Part shown: one piece after another, positions 9,111-16,524 of the stretch
How positions within the stretch are numbered: the first letter of the stretch is position 1
How the letters are laid out: each line of letters opens with the position of its first letter
From: Devosia riboflavina
GTDB taxonomy: Bacteria; Pseudomonadota; Alphaproteobacteria; Rhizobiales; Devosiaceae
Reading direction: 5' to 3'
NCBI RefSeq assembly: GCF_000743575.1
Contig: NZ_JQGC01000006.1
Location: 62,001-126,000 of the forward strand
Length of the DNA stretch: 64,000 nt
The notes under the pieces: model-generated
Database searches by the model: none
What the model saw: only the letters and a program-made list of their open reading frames with translations
Told to the model about the DNA's origin: nothing
Program-made: the position numbers and the translations under genes

Positions 9111-9395
9111 TTAGGAGCCGTAAATCGGCAAATCGGGTATCTGTTCGGCGTCGTGGTCGAACAGGATGTATTCGGCGCCGAGCGTGCGCGCTCGGTCGCA
9201 CACCAGCAAAAGGTCGGGCGGGAAGTCCGAAGGGGCATAGTCGACCGGCACACGGCACCACCAGCCGTGATTGTGCTGGGCGACGTGCCAGTACGCGCCC
9301 CCGGCATCGAAGTTCAGTGCCGCCTGGTCGGAGAGCCATCTGTGAGTGGCGTTGCCGACATGAGTGCTGGAAAGATCGAGGAATTGGCGGATCAT
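9111..9395 (-). CDS. DUF5983-like phage protein
   Basis: 94 aa. The opening FLDLSSTHVGNATHRWLSDQ, the aromatic middle (HNHGWWCRVP) and the C-terminal FDHDAEQIPDLPIY match my recollection of DUF5983, a family of small phage and plasmid proteins of unknown function. Not Cys-rich, no membrane segment. The start overlaps the stop of the upstream gene by four bases. Confidence 0.6.
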   Translation of the reverse strand: MIRQFLDLSSTHVGNATHRWLSDQAALNFDAGGAYWHVAQHNHGWWCRVPVDYAPSDFPPDLLLVCDRARTLGAEYILFDHDAEQIPDLPIYGS

Positions 9396-9829
9396 TGTGC
9401 GCCCTCCTGTAGGGCGGCGGTGGCCGTGTTTGCGCGGATCAGGGTTTCGGTCGATTGCTTTGCCGTCAGCCGGTTCCCAGCTATCTGCGCGTCCAGCTCT
9501 TCTCTCAGCCGTGCATTATCGGCGGAGAGAGAGGTGAGGAGGGCGGCAATACGGACGCCCTCGAACGACGAAAGGTGAATCTCACCATCGAACTCTTCGC
9601 CGTTGCGGCGGGCGAGCAATTTCACCATCTCCCCCACTTCCCCTTCCAGGGAGGGTTGAGCGGCAGAGATCAGTTCGCGGAACTTTACGCGCCACCAGAA
9701 AGCTCGCGCGGCCGGGGCATCGTCAGGCGCATCGCCAAACCAATGCCCGTTGGCGTCGGGGCCTTCCCCCATTAGCCATTTCAACGCGCTTTCTGGCACC
9801 AGCACCATATTGGCTACAGGCTTATCCAT
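9392..9829 (-). CDS. Hypothetical phage protein with C-terminal coiled coil
   Basis: 145 aa. GGGAG lies seven bases before the ATG. The N-terminal half is Trp/Asp-rich and may be a small globular domain; the C-terminal third (~95-140) is a charged helix (LTSLSADNARLREELDAQ) likely to be a coiled coil. Function unknown. Coupled to both neighbours by short overlaps in the leftward operon. Confidence 0.6.
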   Translation of the reverse strand: MDKPVANMVLVPESALKWLMGEGPDANGHWFGDAPDDAPAARAFWWRVKFRELISAAQPSLEGEVGEMVKLLARRNGEEFDGEIHLSSFEGVRIAALLTSLSADNARLREELDAQIAGNRLTAKQSTETLIRANTATAALQEGAQ

Positions 9830-10079
9830 GGGTGGGCTCCCGTTCGGCTAAGGCAGCCCGCAAAGCGTCCGTGCTTAACCCTTCCATGAGGTTCCAGATT
9901 ATGGCGATGCGCTCGGCTGCCTGATGCATCTCCTCATGAGAGAGCTTGTAGGAATAGGCTACAGTTGCCAGTCCCTCGCCGGAAGCGAAGCGCACCGACC
10001 GGTGGCCGTCCCACACTGCTTTCTGGATGTGCATAGGGTTGTTGTGCCCGAAGAGTGGTTCGGTGTTTTCCGTGGCCAT
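9822..10079 (-). CDS. Small hypothetical phage protein
   Basis: 85 aa with GGAGG seven bases before the ATG. Mixed alpha/beta composition with a helical C-terminal half (SHEEMHQAAERIAIIWNLME). No family recognised. The overlaps on both sides mark it as a true member of the operon. Confidence 0.55.
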   Translation of the reverse strand: MATENTEPLFGHNNPMHIQKAVWDGHRSVRFASGEGLATVAYSYKLSHEEMHQAAERIAIIWNLMEGLSTDALRAALAEREPTHG

Positions 10080-10711
10080 TACACGCCCTCCTGTGAGAGG
10101 GCGGCGATGAGGATTTCCCGCATGGCCGCGCTGTTTGTCAGAGTGTTGAGGTCTTTGCCTCTTTTTCGCGCAAGCGCTCGCTCCACCATCTCCTCCGTCA
10201 CCTTCCCCTCACAGACTGAAGGGGAGGGGAAAAGGGGATCAAGGGCGGACAGTTTGCCGTAGTATGGGCTGGCGGGGTGTTCAACATCTGGACGCTTGAG
10301 GCCAAGACACCAATCTCCGGTCGGCCCCCATTTCCAGCGCCACGCCACCGGTTCTTGTTCCTGCTCGATGGTGGAGAGAATGCGGTCGTCGTGATAATCT
10401 TGGGCAAGAGACTGCGCGGACTTCTCAGTGTCCCCATAAATTTGAAGCGCTGTGCCATTGAGGCGAACCGACCATTTAGGGGCCGGAGCCTCATAGTGAT
10501 GGAGGGAAAACAAGCCCAAAATGCTTGAGGCTTCACCTTGTTCCCACTCCAGCCCCTTCACCTTCACCACACCCCGAGGGATAGCGCGGAGGGATTGGAG
10601 TTCGGTGAGGACGGCGGAAATGTCGCTGGATGGCAGGCTGACATAGAGGCCGTCTGCCGGCGTTCCTACCATATGCTGAAGTTCGCCCAGCCGTTCATCC
10701 GATATCGTCAT
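10079..10711 (-). CDS. Hypothetical phage protein
   Basis: 210 aa from the ATG at 10711, preceded by AGGAG; a longer reading from 10765 adds a Pro-rich stretch that is really the preceding gene in another frame. Several segments (VKGLEWEQGEA near residue 50, YYGKLSALDPL, and the C-terminal MREILIAALSQ) look like multipurpose phage proteins seen in rhizobial and related prophages. Function unknown. Confidence 0.55.
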   Translation of the reverse strand: MTISDERLGELQHMVGTPADGLYVSLPSSDISAVLTELQSLRAIPRGVVKVKGLEWEQGEASSILGLFSLHHYEAPAPKWSVRLNGTALQIYGDTEKSAQSLAQDYHDDRILSTIEQEQEPVAWRWKWGPTGDWCLGLKRPDVEHPASPYYGKLSALDPLFPSPSVCEGKVTEEMVERALARKRGKDLNTLTNSAAMREILIAALSQEGV

Positions 10712-11079
10712 TTGGAGGACTCCTGAAGGGAGAGGAGAAGGGCGAGGCAGAGGGCGAGGGGCCAAGTGTCATGGTCTGCTGTCGCGGCCGGACCAGAAAT
10801 GGCGACAATCTGAGCGCGCACCGATCCATCGTCTGGGTTGTCAAAGACCCGCTTCATGCACCCCGGAAGCTTCTTCTCGATCAAGGCAGTGATGGCGTCG
10901 ATGGCGGCGGTAAAGTGAGGCGGAGCAGTCGTGCCCTCGATGTCGCGGAGAGCATATTCGATGTCCACGGTGCCCCATTCTCCTGCCTGGGCGACGAGTG
11001 CAAGGATCAGCAGGTCAATGGTTCGATCCGGTCCCTCTGCCTTCCTCACTCTCTCGAAAAGGTCTGATAGGTCTGTCAT
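10708..11079 (-). CDS. Hypothetical phage protein
   Basis: 123 aa. The N-terminus LSDLFERVRKAEGPDRTIDL resembles a short motif common in phage proteins of Rhizobiales, where it begins proteins of unknown function. The C-terminus is hydrophobic (WPLALCLALLLSLQESSK), perhaps a membrane-proximal helix. Coupled by a four-base overlap to the gene downstream. Confidence 0.6.
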   Translation of the reverse strand: MTDLSDLFERVRKAEGPDRTIDLLILALVAQAGEWGTVDIEYALRDIEGTTAPPHFTAAIDAITALIEKKLPGCMKRVFDNPDDGSVRAQIVAISGPAATADHDTWPLALCLALLLSLQESSK

Positions 11080-11477
11080 TGCTGGGGAGCCTCCACGATT
11101 TGGCCGGTGGCGCGGTCAACCCAAACGCCTCGAGCTCGGGAATACTTGATGCGGGCGCCGGGCAGTGTGCCGGGCTGGGAAATGCCGAGATGGCGCGTTG
11201 CGACCCGCTTGCCCTTGGCCTGCATCGGCACGTCATAGGTCGCGGTCTTATGGCCATGGCATTTGGTGCAGCAGGCAACGGCATTTTCGAGGACATCGCT
11301 GCCTTCGTCCGTCGCTGGAATTGGATAGTGGTCTATCTCGACGCGCTTGCCCGCCAGAGCGGCATTGCAGCGCTGACCGGGCGGAAGGCCATAGACCTCG
11401 CCAACGGCCTCGCAGTGTCCACCGGAGCGCTCGTGCGCCTGCCGTTTGACCTTGGCGGAGAAGTTATGCCGGGGCAT
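11076..11477 (-). CDS. HNH-nuclease-like protein
   Basis: 133 aa from the ATG at 11477. The central region has the HNH layout: Cys residues near the start (HCEA, RCN), the IDHYPIPATDEGSD segment carrying the first catalytic His, then NAVACCTKCHGHKT with the Asn, a CxxC zinc pair and the final His. Such small endonucleases often act in phage packaging or recombination, but here the gene lies in the early leftward operon rather than beside terminase. A second HNH gene sits next to terminase at 28107. Substrate unknown. Confidence 0.75.
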   Translation of the reverse strand: MPRHNFSAKVKRQAHERSGGHCEAVGEVYGLPPGQRCNAALAGKRVEIDHYPIPATDEGSDVLENAVACCTKCHGHKTATYDVPMQAKGKRVATRHLGISQPGTLPGARIKYSRARGVWVDRATGQIVEAPQQ

Positions 11478-12171
11478 CGATGTTCCCCTGGTGGACGGTG
11501 AAGGTGTAAGCGGCAACCCATGGGTTGGCTTCCCATGCTCCTTCGCCGTTGATGTGGTCCCAAAGGTCTGCATACCAATCGCGGGCGTTGTCCCAGCCGC
11601 GATATCCGATGCCGCTGGGGTCCGCTTCCTCGGCAGGGAAGAAACCGCCCACGTCATCTGGCTCGCCCTTTGCGCAGCCTTCGGCCCACGCATCTTGCTC
11701 GCTGACGCTCTGCAGCCGCTCGACCCGCACATCGGTGACGGTGAGCGTCAGGCGCGAGGCCCATCTGGGCATATGTATCGAAGGGCGCCACAATGGCCGG
11801 CCGGATCGGTCAAAGCCTTCGCGGAAGAGCGCGGCCGAATAATCGTCGGTCGGATGCTCCATTTGGGCGATCGTTCCAACACCGATGCTGCCGCGGTAGG
11901 CGGTGCGGGGAAGGATTGCATGTGCCTCGCGGACCCAAAGCCGATCACCGACGGCGCATTTCAGCTTCTGCGCAGTGATCACTCGACCATGATGGATGCG
12001 GGGCAGGGCATCGCCTTCGACATGGATCACGCCGACCTCGCAGAGCGTCCCCTTGTCATCGATGGGGAATTGCTCCGGCTGAGGCTTCAGGATGCGCCGC
12101 GTCTGCGTTTTCGTCCCTGCCAGCAGCGCGCGGACCATCGGGCCTGAGAACAGCATCGGACGGTCAGCCAT
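11464..12171 (-). CDS. ASCH-domain-like phage protein
   Basis: 235 aa from the ATG at 12171; longer readings overlap two other genes. The N-terminus (RPMLFSGPMVRALLAGTKTQ, then TRR) and the GDRLWVREAHA segment near residue 80 are hallmarks of a common phage family related to ASCH/PUA-like folds. PUA-like domains bind modified or structured RNA or nucleotides, and the role in phage is unknown. It overlaps the HNH gene by 14 bases. Neighbouring HD and DUF5131 genes suggest a nucleotide- or nucleic-acid-modification cluster, which is inference. Confidence 0.7.
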   Translation of the reverse strand: MADRPMLFSGPMVRALLAGTKTQTRRILKPQPEQFPIDDKGTLCEVGVIHVEGDALPRIHHGRVITAQKLKCAVGDRLWVREAHAILPRTAYRGSIGVGTIAQMEHPTDDYSAALFREGFDRSGRPLWRPSIHMPRWASRLTLTVTDVRVERLQSVSEQDAWAEGCAKGEPDDVGGFFPAEEADPSGIGYRGWDNARDWYADLWDHINGEGAWEANPWVAAYTFTVHQGNIDAPA

Positions 12172-12382
12172 TTGCTTCCTCCTGCCCTTGAGACGTGAGG
12201 GTAAAGCGAGGGCCGTCGTCGGTGTCCTCGATCGTGAGGAAGCCGTCCTTCGCCATACGCTTGAGCGACTTGTGGCCGTCCCTTGGAATGCGGGCGGTGG
12301 TATCGGAGCCTGGGCAGAATGATCCGCCGGCTTCAGAGACGAAGCGCAATAGCTGGCGCTCTTGGTCGGCCAGTTTACGCAT
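12164..12382 (-). CDS. Small winged-helix-like protein
   Basis: 72 aa. The pattern of an N-terminal helix (DQERQLLRFVSEAGG), a middle helix-turn-helix-like segment (PRDGHKSLKRMAKDGFL) and a C-terminal beta wing (TIEDTDDGPRFTLTSQG) suggests a minimal winged helix. Eight-base overlaps join it to both neighbours. Likely a small regulator; target unknown. Confidence 0.6.
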   Translation of the reverse strand: MRKLADQERQLLRFVSEAGGSFCPGSDTTARIPRDGHKSLKRMAKDGFLTIEDTDDGPRFTLTSQGQEEANG

Positions 12383-12980
12383 TGGCGGTCAACTCCCAGT
12401 AGCGCGTCAGAAATCGCTCTGCCGCCTCGTCTGGACCCCAAGGGATGATCTTGAAATCGTAGGGCTCCGCGCCCTTGACCCAATCCCATTCCTCGCCGCC
12501 CCAGCGCATCAAGTCGCGGCGCTCGGTGGCCAGCATGCGAAGGTCAATGAGCTTCAGTTCCGTCGGATCGGTGAACACGATACCGAAGCGGGCGGCGTTT
12601 GCGGCCTCGCAGCGCTTCTCGATGGTCTTATATTCCGGGCACAGCGACTTGAGCGGCCCAGTCATGTCTCCGCAAACCGGCTCCCCGGTCTCGTGCATCA
12701 GGAACTGCAGCGCCAGGTCCGGTCGGCCACTTGCTTCGGCCGCCCAGCTTCCCCGGACACAATGCTCGGCGACGACATACATCACACGTCGGTTGAGATG
12801 CGGGCTAAATGTCTGCCCCGCAAAGCGCGCGGTATAGGCCAAGCCATAGGCAATGTCCTCAATGGTGATCTGCGAGCTTTCTGGATCCTCGAAGTCGTAA
12901 TAGGTGCCCGACCCGAGAAGGATCGTCGGCCCCTTGATGCGGCGGATAGATGCCGCCTTCATCTGCTCGATGTCGGTCAT
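12375..12980 (-). CDS. HD-domain phosphohydrolase (5'-nucleotidase-like)
   Basis: 201 aa. The middle of the protein carries the HD-superfamily pattern of YfbR/phage nucleotidases: an early His (AEHCVRGSW), the MHETGEPVCGDM signature near residue 120, and PLKSLCPEYKTIE just after it. Phage proteins of this type are annotated as metal-dependent phosphohydrolases and could dephosphorylate nucleotides to tune the DNA precursor pool. The canonical HD pair appears as HE here, so activity should not be assumed. Coupled to a 47-aa gene upstream by ATGA. Confidence 0.7.
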   Translation of the reverse strand: MTDIEQMKAASIRRIKGPTILLGSGTYYDFEDPESSQITIEDIAYGLAYTARFAGQTFSPHLNRRVMYVVAEHCVRGSWAAEASGRPDLALQFLMHETGEPVCGDMTGPLKSLCPEYKTIEKRCEAANAARFGIVFTDPTELKLIDLRMLATERRDLMRWGGEEWDWVKGAEPYDFKIIPWGPDEAAERFLTRYWELTANA

Positions 12981-13120
12981 GCTGCTTCCTTCCGATCAGC
13001 CCCAGCAGAAGGCGTGGGAGGTTGAATAGGGACAAGACGCTGAGTGAACATGTCGAAGGCTTTTCCGACAGGGAGATCGAACAGAGGGCGACCAGAGCCA
13101 ATGGGGTAGGTGGCTTTCAT
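12977..13120 (-). CDS. 47-aa protein, very small gene in the leftward operon
   Basis: Reading the minus strand between the DUF5131 and HD genes gives a clean 47-codon frame that begins with an ATG overlapping the DUF5131 stop (ATGA) and ends with a TGA overlapping the HD gene start (ATGA). The perfect double coupling is the main evidence that it is real. The product starts MKATYPIGSGRPLFDLPVGK and ends in a Pro-rich, Ala-rich tail; no membrane helix, no family recognised. Confidence 0.6.
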   Translation of the reverse strand: MKATYPIGSGRPLFDLPVGKAFDMFTQRLVPIQPPTPSAGADRKEAA

Positions 13121-14019
13121 GGCTTCACCTGCGGAAAGCCATTGTGTTCGACACCATCGAGGCGGCGGCCGGCGGCCTTCTTCCCCACCCGGTTCATCGT
13201 GTTGGGTTCCGAAGCCTGAACTGGAGACATTGTTCCAGTCCAGTCACCGTCCTCTGTTAGCCGGCGCTCTTCTGACGACCAAGCGGAGGGCACCTGTGAG
13301 GATGGCGCCCATTCGCCCCATTGCTTGAACAGGAACGGCACGCCGGCGGCTGCGCACTGGTCGCGGAGGCTGCGGAACCAGTCGGGATGCGATGGGCGTG
13401 CCTGCGGGCCGCTTTCGCCGCCAGCAATCACCCAATCAATTCCCATGCCCCAGTTCATCAGCCCTTCAAGCGTGTTCGGCTTTGTCATCTCGACAGGGCC
13501 AAGCATCGGCTCAATCGAAAGGAACCGAACGGCACTATCGTGCTGGGTAAGGTGCTTAATGTTGTAGTCAGCTCGCTGCTGGTCCTCGACTGTCGTGCCA
13601 AGCCAGACCGAAGACTTTATGTCGTCCCAAAAGCTGGGAAGCATCTTGCCGATGTTCTGCGGACGCTTAGTGAGCAGCAGCCAGTCGAGCGCCGGCGTTC
13701 CGCGGATAAGCGCCCAAAGGTCATCACGCCACTCGGTAGGCACCTGATTATCGAACACATCGGCGAGGCTGGAGCAGAACACGCGCTGGCGCCGACCGTG
13801 CTCGGCAAAGAACGCCTCAGCCTGCTTTTGCCAGCGGCGCGGCTGCTGCCAATTGCTTTCGCTGGTCCGCGAACGATCGCCGCCCCACTTCACACGATGG
13901 TGGCGCGTATCCATCAGCGCCTCGGCATAGCAATGGTCGCAAGCCGGGCTAATCTTGGTGCAGCCGATCCACGGGTTGAACGTGGAATCCGTCCATTCGA
14001 TAGCGCTGGTTTCAGCCAT
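13117..14019 (-). CDS. DUF5131 (phage Gp37/Gp68) family protein
   Basis: 300 aa, the normal family length. The N-terminus EWTDSTFNPWIGCTKISPAC with a following CxxCYAE is the family signature; the three Cys near residues 20-30 resemble a metal or iron-sulfur site and have led to comparison with radical SAM proteins. Other family landmarks are RVFCSSLADVFDNQVP, WLLLTKRPQN, FLSIEPMLGPV and WVIAGGESG near residue 215. It is widespread in phages and mobile elements; the reaction is not known. Coupled at both ends to neighbouring genes. Confidence 0.9.
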   Translation of the reverse strand: MAETSAIEWTDSTFNPWIGCTKISPACDHCYAEALMDTRHHRVKWGGDRSRTSESNWQQPRRWQKQAEAFFAEHGRRQRVFCSSLADVFDNQVPTEWRDDLWALIRGTPALDWLLLTKRPQNIGKMLPSFWDDIKSSVWLGTTVEDQQRADYNIKHLTQHDSAVRFLSIEPMLGPVEMTKPNTLEGLMNWGMGIDWVIAGGESGPQARPSHPDWFRSLRDQCAAAGVPFLFKQWGEWAPSSQVPSAWSSEERRLTEDGDWTGTMSPVQASEPNTMNRVGKKAAGRRLDGVEHNGFPQVKP

Positions 14020-14197
14020 TTGCCTTCACCTCCGGAACAAACCGATAGTGGGTAACGAAGCCCAAGAAGCCGTCTTGCCTGGTTTCAAGGGTGAAGCCAG
14101 GAGGAGGTTGGGGCGGATCGACGTACATGCCGCAAAAGATCCATCCGGGGCGGTTCACAAGGAAATCGACGAGCCTTAGGACGGGATGGGTGCTCAT
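14012..14197 (-). CDS. Small hypothetical protein
   Basis: 61 aa, with a Pro-rich middle (MYVDPPQPPPGFTLET) and aromatic flanks; no membrane segment. It overlaps the DUF5131 gene by eight bases and is overlapped by the gene upstream, so it belongs to the operon. No family recognised. Confidence 0.55.
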   Translation of the reverse strand: MSTHPVLRLVDFLVNRPGWIFCGMYVDPPQPPPGFTLETRQDGFLGFVTHYRFVPEVKANG

Positions 14198-14394
14198 TCG
14201 TCCGCCCCATACTGTTCGTCATCGGCGGGGTCGTAATCCCAGCAGGAGCAGCCACGGAAGGCATCGCACCCGCAATCGAGAACATCAGGATCATCGACGA
14301 CGTCATAGACAGGCTGGGGATGCTCGCGCTCGTATTGGAGCGCGCAGCGCTCACAGCCGCACATGTCGGAGTGCTGGATATATCGCTTGCCCAT
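14194..14394 (-). CDS. Small cysteine-rich, possibly zinc-binding protein
   Basis: 66 aa from the ATG at 14394, with GGAGG upstream; a longer reading from 14442 runs into the preceding gene. Six Cys in a short acidic protein (MCGCERC near residue 10, then LDCGC and CSCWDY) suggest bound metal. The acidic tail is rich in Asp and Glu. The start overlaps the stop of a 47-aa membrane protein gene. Confidence 0.6.
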   Translation of the reverse strand: MGKRYIQHSDMCGCERCALQYEREHPQPVYDVVDDPDVLDCGCDAFRGCSCWDYDPADDEQYGADE

Positions 14395-14537
14395 CAGAAG
14401 GCCTCCCAGATGGGATAGCCATGGCGAAGCCAGAAAGCACAAGCCAACAGGCCATAGAAGAACGCCAGCATCGCCAAGCCTGTAATCACGGCCAGAGCGT
14501 CATGGGCGAGGGACTGGGGCTTGGCTGCGGCGTTCAT
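14394..14537 (-). CDS. 47-aa single-pass membrane protein
   Basis: Clean 47-codon minus-strand frame that fills the gap between two coupled genes. Its ATG overlaps the upstream stop, and its TGA overlaps the next ATG (TGATG). A hydrophobic segment of about 20 residues (ALAVITGLAMLAFFYGLLAC) near positions 15-34 should span the inner membrane, with short polar ends. Function unknown; single-pass proteins of this size in early phage operons often act on host envelope or membrane enzymes. Confidence 0.65.
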   Translation of the reverse strand: MNAAAKPQSLAHDALAVITGLAMLAFFYGLLACAFWLRHGYPIWEAF

Positions 14538-14806
14538 GCTGCACCAGCCTGAGCTGCCTTCGCCTCTTTGAAGGCGGCAGACGTGAGCGCGTCGTATGCA
14601 TCGATCGCTTTTTGTGCGACGGACTGCATCAGTCGGGCATCAAGGGGCCCATCAAGGATTTCGCCCAAGGCCTCCCGGAAGAGCTCTTCAGCCTCGCAGC
14701 TGTCGCCCACCGAGATCGTCTGCACCTTTCCGAATGGCGTCACCACATCGAACGGATTGCCATCGATCTTTGATGGGTGGCCTTCGAAAACTACGGTCGT
14801 AGCCAT
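14534..14806 (-). CDS. Hypothetical phage protein
   Basis: 90 aa from the ATG at 14806, chosen for GGAGG six bases before it; a longer reading lacks a binding site and overlaps the gene upstream. Beta-rich N-terminal half (TTVVFEGHPSKIDGNPFDVV) and a helical Ala-rich C-terminal half. No family recognised. Confidence 0.6.
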   Translation of the reverse strand: MATTVVFEGHPSKIDGNPFDVVTPFGKVQTISVGDSCEAEELFREALGEILDGPLDARLMQSVAQKAIDAYDALTSAAFKEAKAAQAGAA

Positions 14807-14807
14807 C

Positions 14808-15092
14808 TCATCCCTCCAGATTGTCATGGTTGAGGTCGGTATCGCCTTCGACGGCTTTACGGGCTTCGCGATCATCGTTGCGATCAAGAGCGGCATTGCC
14901 CTCACGGATAGCCGCGAAGAACTCTTCTGCTTTGCCGGATTCGAGGGCCGCGCAAGCAGCATCCATCTTGGCGTTGAACCTGGCCTGCTGCTCAGCAGTC
15001 AAAGGAGGAGCAACCCGCTTCTTCCTGCTTCCATAGAGCGTGTAGCCGGGGCGATTGCCGCTGCGGGTGCGAAGTCCAGGAGTGCCGGCCAT
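14808..15092 (-). CDS. Hypothetical basic/charged phage protein
   Basis: 94 aa with a basic N-terminus (RTRSGNRPGYTLYGSRKKR) followed by a charged helical part rich in Ala, Glu and Asp. The start overlaps the upstream stop (shared base at 15092). No family recognised; the basic N-terminus could contact nucleic acid. Confidence 0.55.
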   Translation of the reverse strand: MAGTPGLRTRSGNRPGYTLYGSRKKRVAPPLTAEQQARFNAKMDAACAALESGKAEEFFAAIREGNAALDRNDDREARKAVEGDTDLNHDNLEG

Positions 15093-15778
15093 CAGTAGTC
15101 ACCCACGCTGGTGACCACATCGTCCTCATCGAGGATGATCTTGGTTCCGCATGCGAAATACGCCCGAAGCTTCTGACCAAGCCCGTAGGTGCGGCCGATA
15201 TGCTTGGTGCTCTTGAGATCGCGGTTATCGATGGTGCCGCCACTGATCGTGCCGTCCTTGCTGATCAGGATGCGGTGTTGGCACTGGTATTCGGCCCGCG
15301 CGCCTTCGTGATGAGTTTCTTCATCAAGCGAAAGCCAGGTCGAACCATATTCGTTTTGCTCGACAATAACCGTGATGACCGACCCGTAGCTTCCGTCATC
15401 GCGATGAGGCTTCAGCATCTCCTCGGCAATTTCTGAGAGCTTGATCTCCTTTGGCGCGAGCTTCAGAAGCTCTGTGACGTCCTCGGCAAGTCGTCCTGCC
15501 ACAAGCTCGCTGACATTGGCCTCAATCTGCGCCTTGACCATGTGAGCCACGACGGTGCCGTACGAGGGAAGATCGAGCCGCTCCACTCGCAGGGCCTCTT
15601 CAACCGCCTTCTCGATCAGCTTGGCAGTTTCGGAATAGCCGCGTAGCGCCCGGTCGACGGCTTCGACCACGAGTTTGGAAACTCGCGTCTCAACTTCCTT
15701 CTCAACGAAGGACGCATCGAGCTGCTTGGCAACGGTGGCGCTGATGATGTCGCCCAAATTCAAGTCGTTCGTGGTCAT
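15092..15778 (-). CDS. Hypothetical phage protein, helical N-terminus and beta-rich C-terminus
   Basis: 228 aa. Residues 1-120 are strongly helical with regularly spaced Val/Leu and Glu/Lys and may oligomerise; residues 125-225 look beta-rich and contain SYGSVITVIVEQNEYGSTWL and a basic KHIGRTYGLGQK segment. No family recognised. The second gene of the leftward operon, expected to be expressed soon after induction. Confidence 0.55.
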   Translation of the reverse strand: MTTNDLNLGDIISATVAKQLDASFVEKEVETRVSKLVVEAVDRALRGYSETAKLIEKAVEEALRVERLDLPSYGTVVAHMVKAQIEANVSELVAGRLAEDVTELLKLAPKEIKLSEIAEEMLKPHRDDGSYGSVITVIVEQNEYGSTWLSLDEETHHEGARAEYQCQHRILISKDGTISGGTIDNRDLKSTKHIGRTYGLGQKLRAYFACGTKIILDEDDVVTSVGDY

Positions 15779-15838
15779 TGAAATAAATCGGCGGGTGCAT
15801 TGTCCTCATCCCGCCGTCCCTAAGGTTGGGGAAGGGGG

Positions 15839-16102
15839 TTAGGCGGGGATGCGATAGCGCTCGCGGCTGGCTGCCATGGTGACATAGCCCTGCGCGCTCG
15901 TGCCGCGCTCCCAATGCTCATGCGCCTCGTCGATCGAGTAACCATCACCCTTGCCGTCAGGGTCGTTTCCATCCAGGGAGTGGCCGAACAGGCGCTCGCA
16001 CTCGTCGGCGAACTTCAGCCACGACCGCTCGGAGCGATCAGGGGCACCGCTCTCGCTCGCGACATTCTCGGCACTGAACGGGTGGTCAGCCAAATCCTGC
16101 AT
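15839..16102 (-). CDS. First gene of the leftward (PL) operon, unknown function
   Basis: 87 aa from the ATG at 16102, with an AGGGAG ribosome binding site at good spacing (an ATG at 16108 is too close). Acidic, with a Trp-rich first half (DRSERSWLKFADECERLFGH) and a C-terminus that could bind a partner (GTSAQGYVTMAASRERYRI). Its position directly after PL is where lambdoid phages place an antiterminator (N), but no Arg-rich box is obvious, so that role is not supported. Confidence 0.6.
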   Translation of the reverse strand: MQDLADHPFSAENVASESGAPDRSERSWLKFADECERLFGHSLDGNDPDGKGDGYSIDEAHEHWERGTSAQGYVTMAASRERYRIPA

Positions 16103-16147
16103 TTCCATCTCCCTAGAGGCGCTCGCCTCGGTGATCTGATGGGTAGA

Positions 16148-16176
16148 AGTATGATGCGGCACTTGTGCCGCGTCAA
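16148..16176 (-). promoter_or_regulatory. PL-like promoter with operator O1 in its spacer
   Basis: Read on the minus strand: -35 TTGACG (16176-16171), 17-base spacer, -10 CATACT (16153-16148). The spacer is filled by a palindromic operator (16156-16171 on the plus strand). The same geometry occurs at the rightward promoter near 18973-19001, so the two are almost certainly co-regulated by the repressor. It should drive the 22-gene operon ending at 6404. Confidence 0.75.
16156..16171. promoter_or_regulatory. Repressor operator O1 (left pair)
   Basis: GCGGCAC-TT-GTGCCGC, a perfect 7+7 inverted repeat with a 2-base spacer inside the PL-like promoter. Four more copies lie at 16186, 18914, 18948 and 18981, and nowhere else that I noticed. 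Confidence 0.8.
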
Positions 16177-16185
16177 CAGGAAAAT

Positions 16186-16201
16186 GCGGCACGTGTGCCG
16201 T
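16186..16201. promoter_or_regulatory. Repressor operator O2 (left pair)
   Basis: GCGGCAC-GT-GTGCCGT, one mismatch from a perfect repeat. Its centre is 30 bases from that of O1, close to three helical turns, so dimers would lie on the same face of the DNA and could bind cooperatively. Confidence 0.78.
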
Positions 16202-16287
16202 ATCTGAAAATTCTCTTAAAATTCCGACTCGACTCGCCGCCTGCTCTGCGCAATCAATACAAACCAGAACATAACAGGAACAAAACG

Positions 16288-16524
16288 ATGTTTGAAGGAA
16301 CGCGTCCGGCCCGCATTTTCGTCCTCCATTGCCTCTGCGCCAACTGTCAGCGGCCCACGACAAGGCGCGTCCAGATCCCGCGGATGGAAGGGGCGCCGAC
16401 GACAGTGGACGAATTCATTGAGGGGCTAGAGCACAACCCGGTGCCCTTTGCCTGCGGGCATTGCGAGAGCCTGATCGGTGAGCTGGTGGGGGTGACTATA
16501 GAGAACGACCATGTCGCAGCATGA
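16288..16524 (+). CDS. Small probable zinc-binding protein
   Basis: 78 aa from the ATG at 16288 (AGGA eight bases upstream). Two Cys pairs, CLCANC near residue 16 and CGHC near residue 58, suggest a zinc-ribbon-like fold. It is the first gene of a short rightward group facing away from PL. The overlap with the next start is 14 bases. Function unknown. Confidence 0.6.
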   Translation: MFEGTRPARIFVLHCLCANCQRPTTRRVQIPRMEGAPTTVDEFIEGLEHNPVPFACGHCESLIGELVGVTIENDHVAA

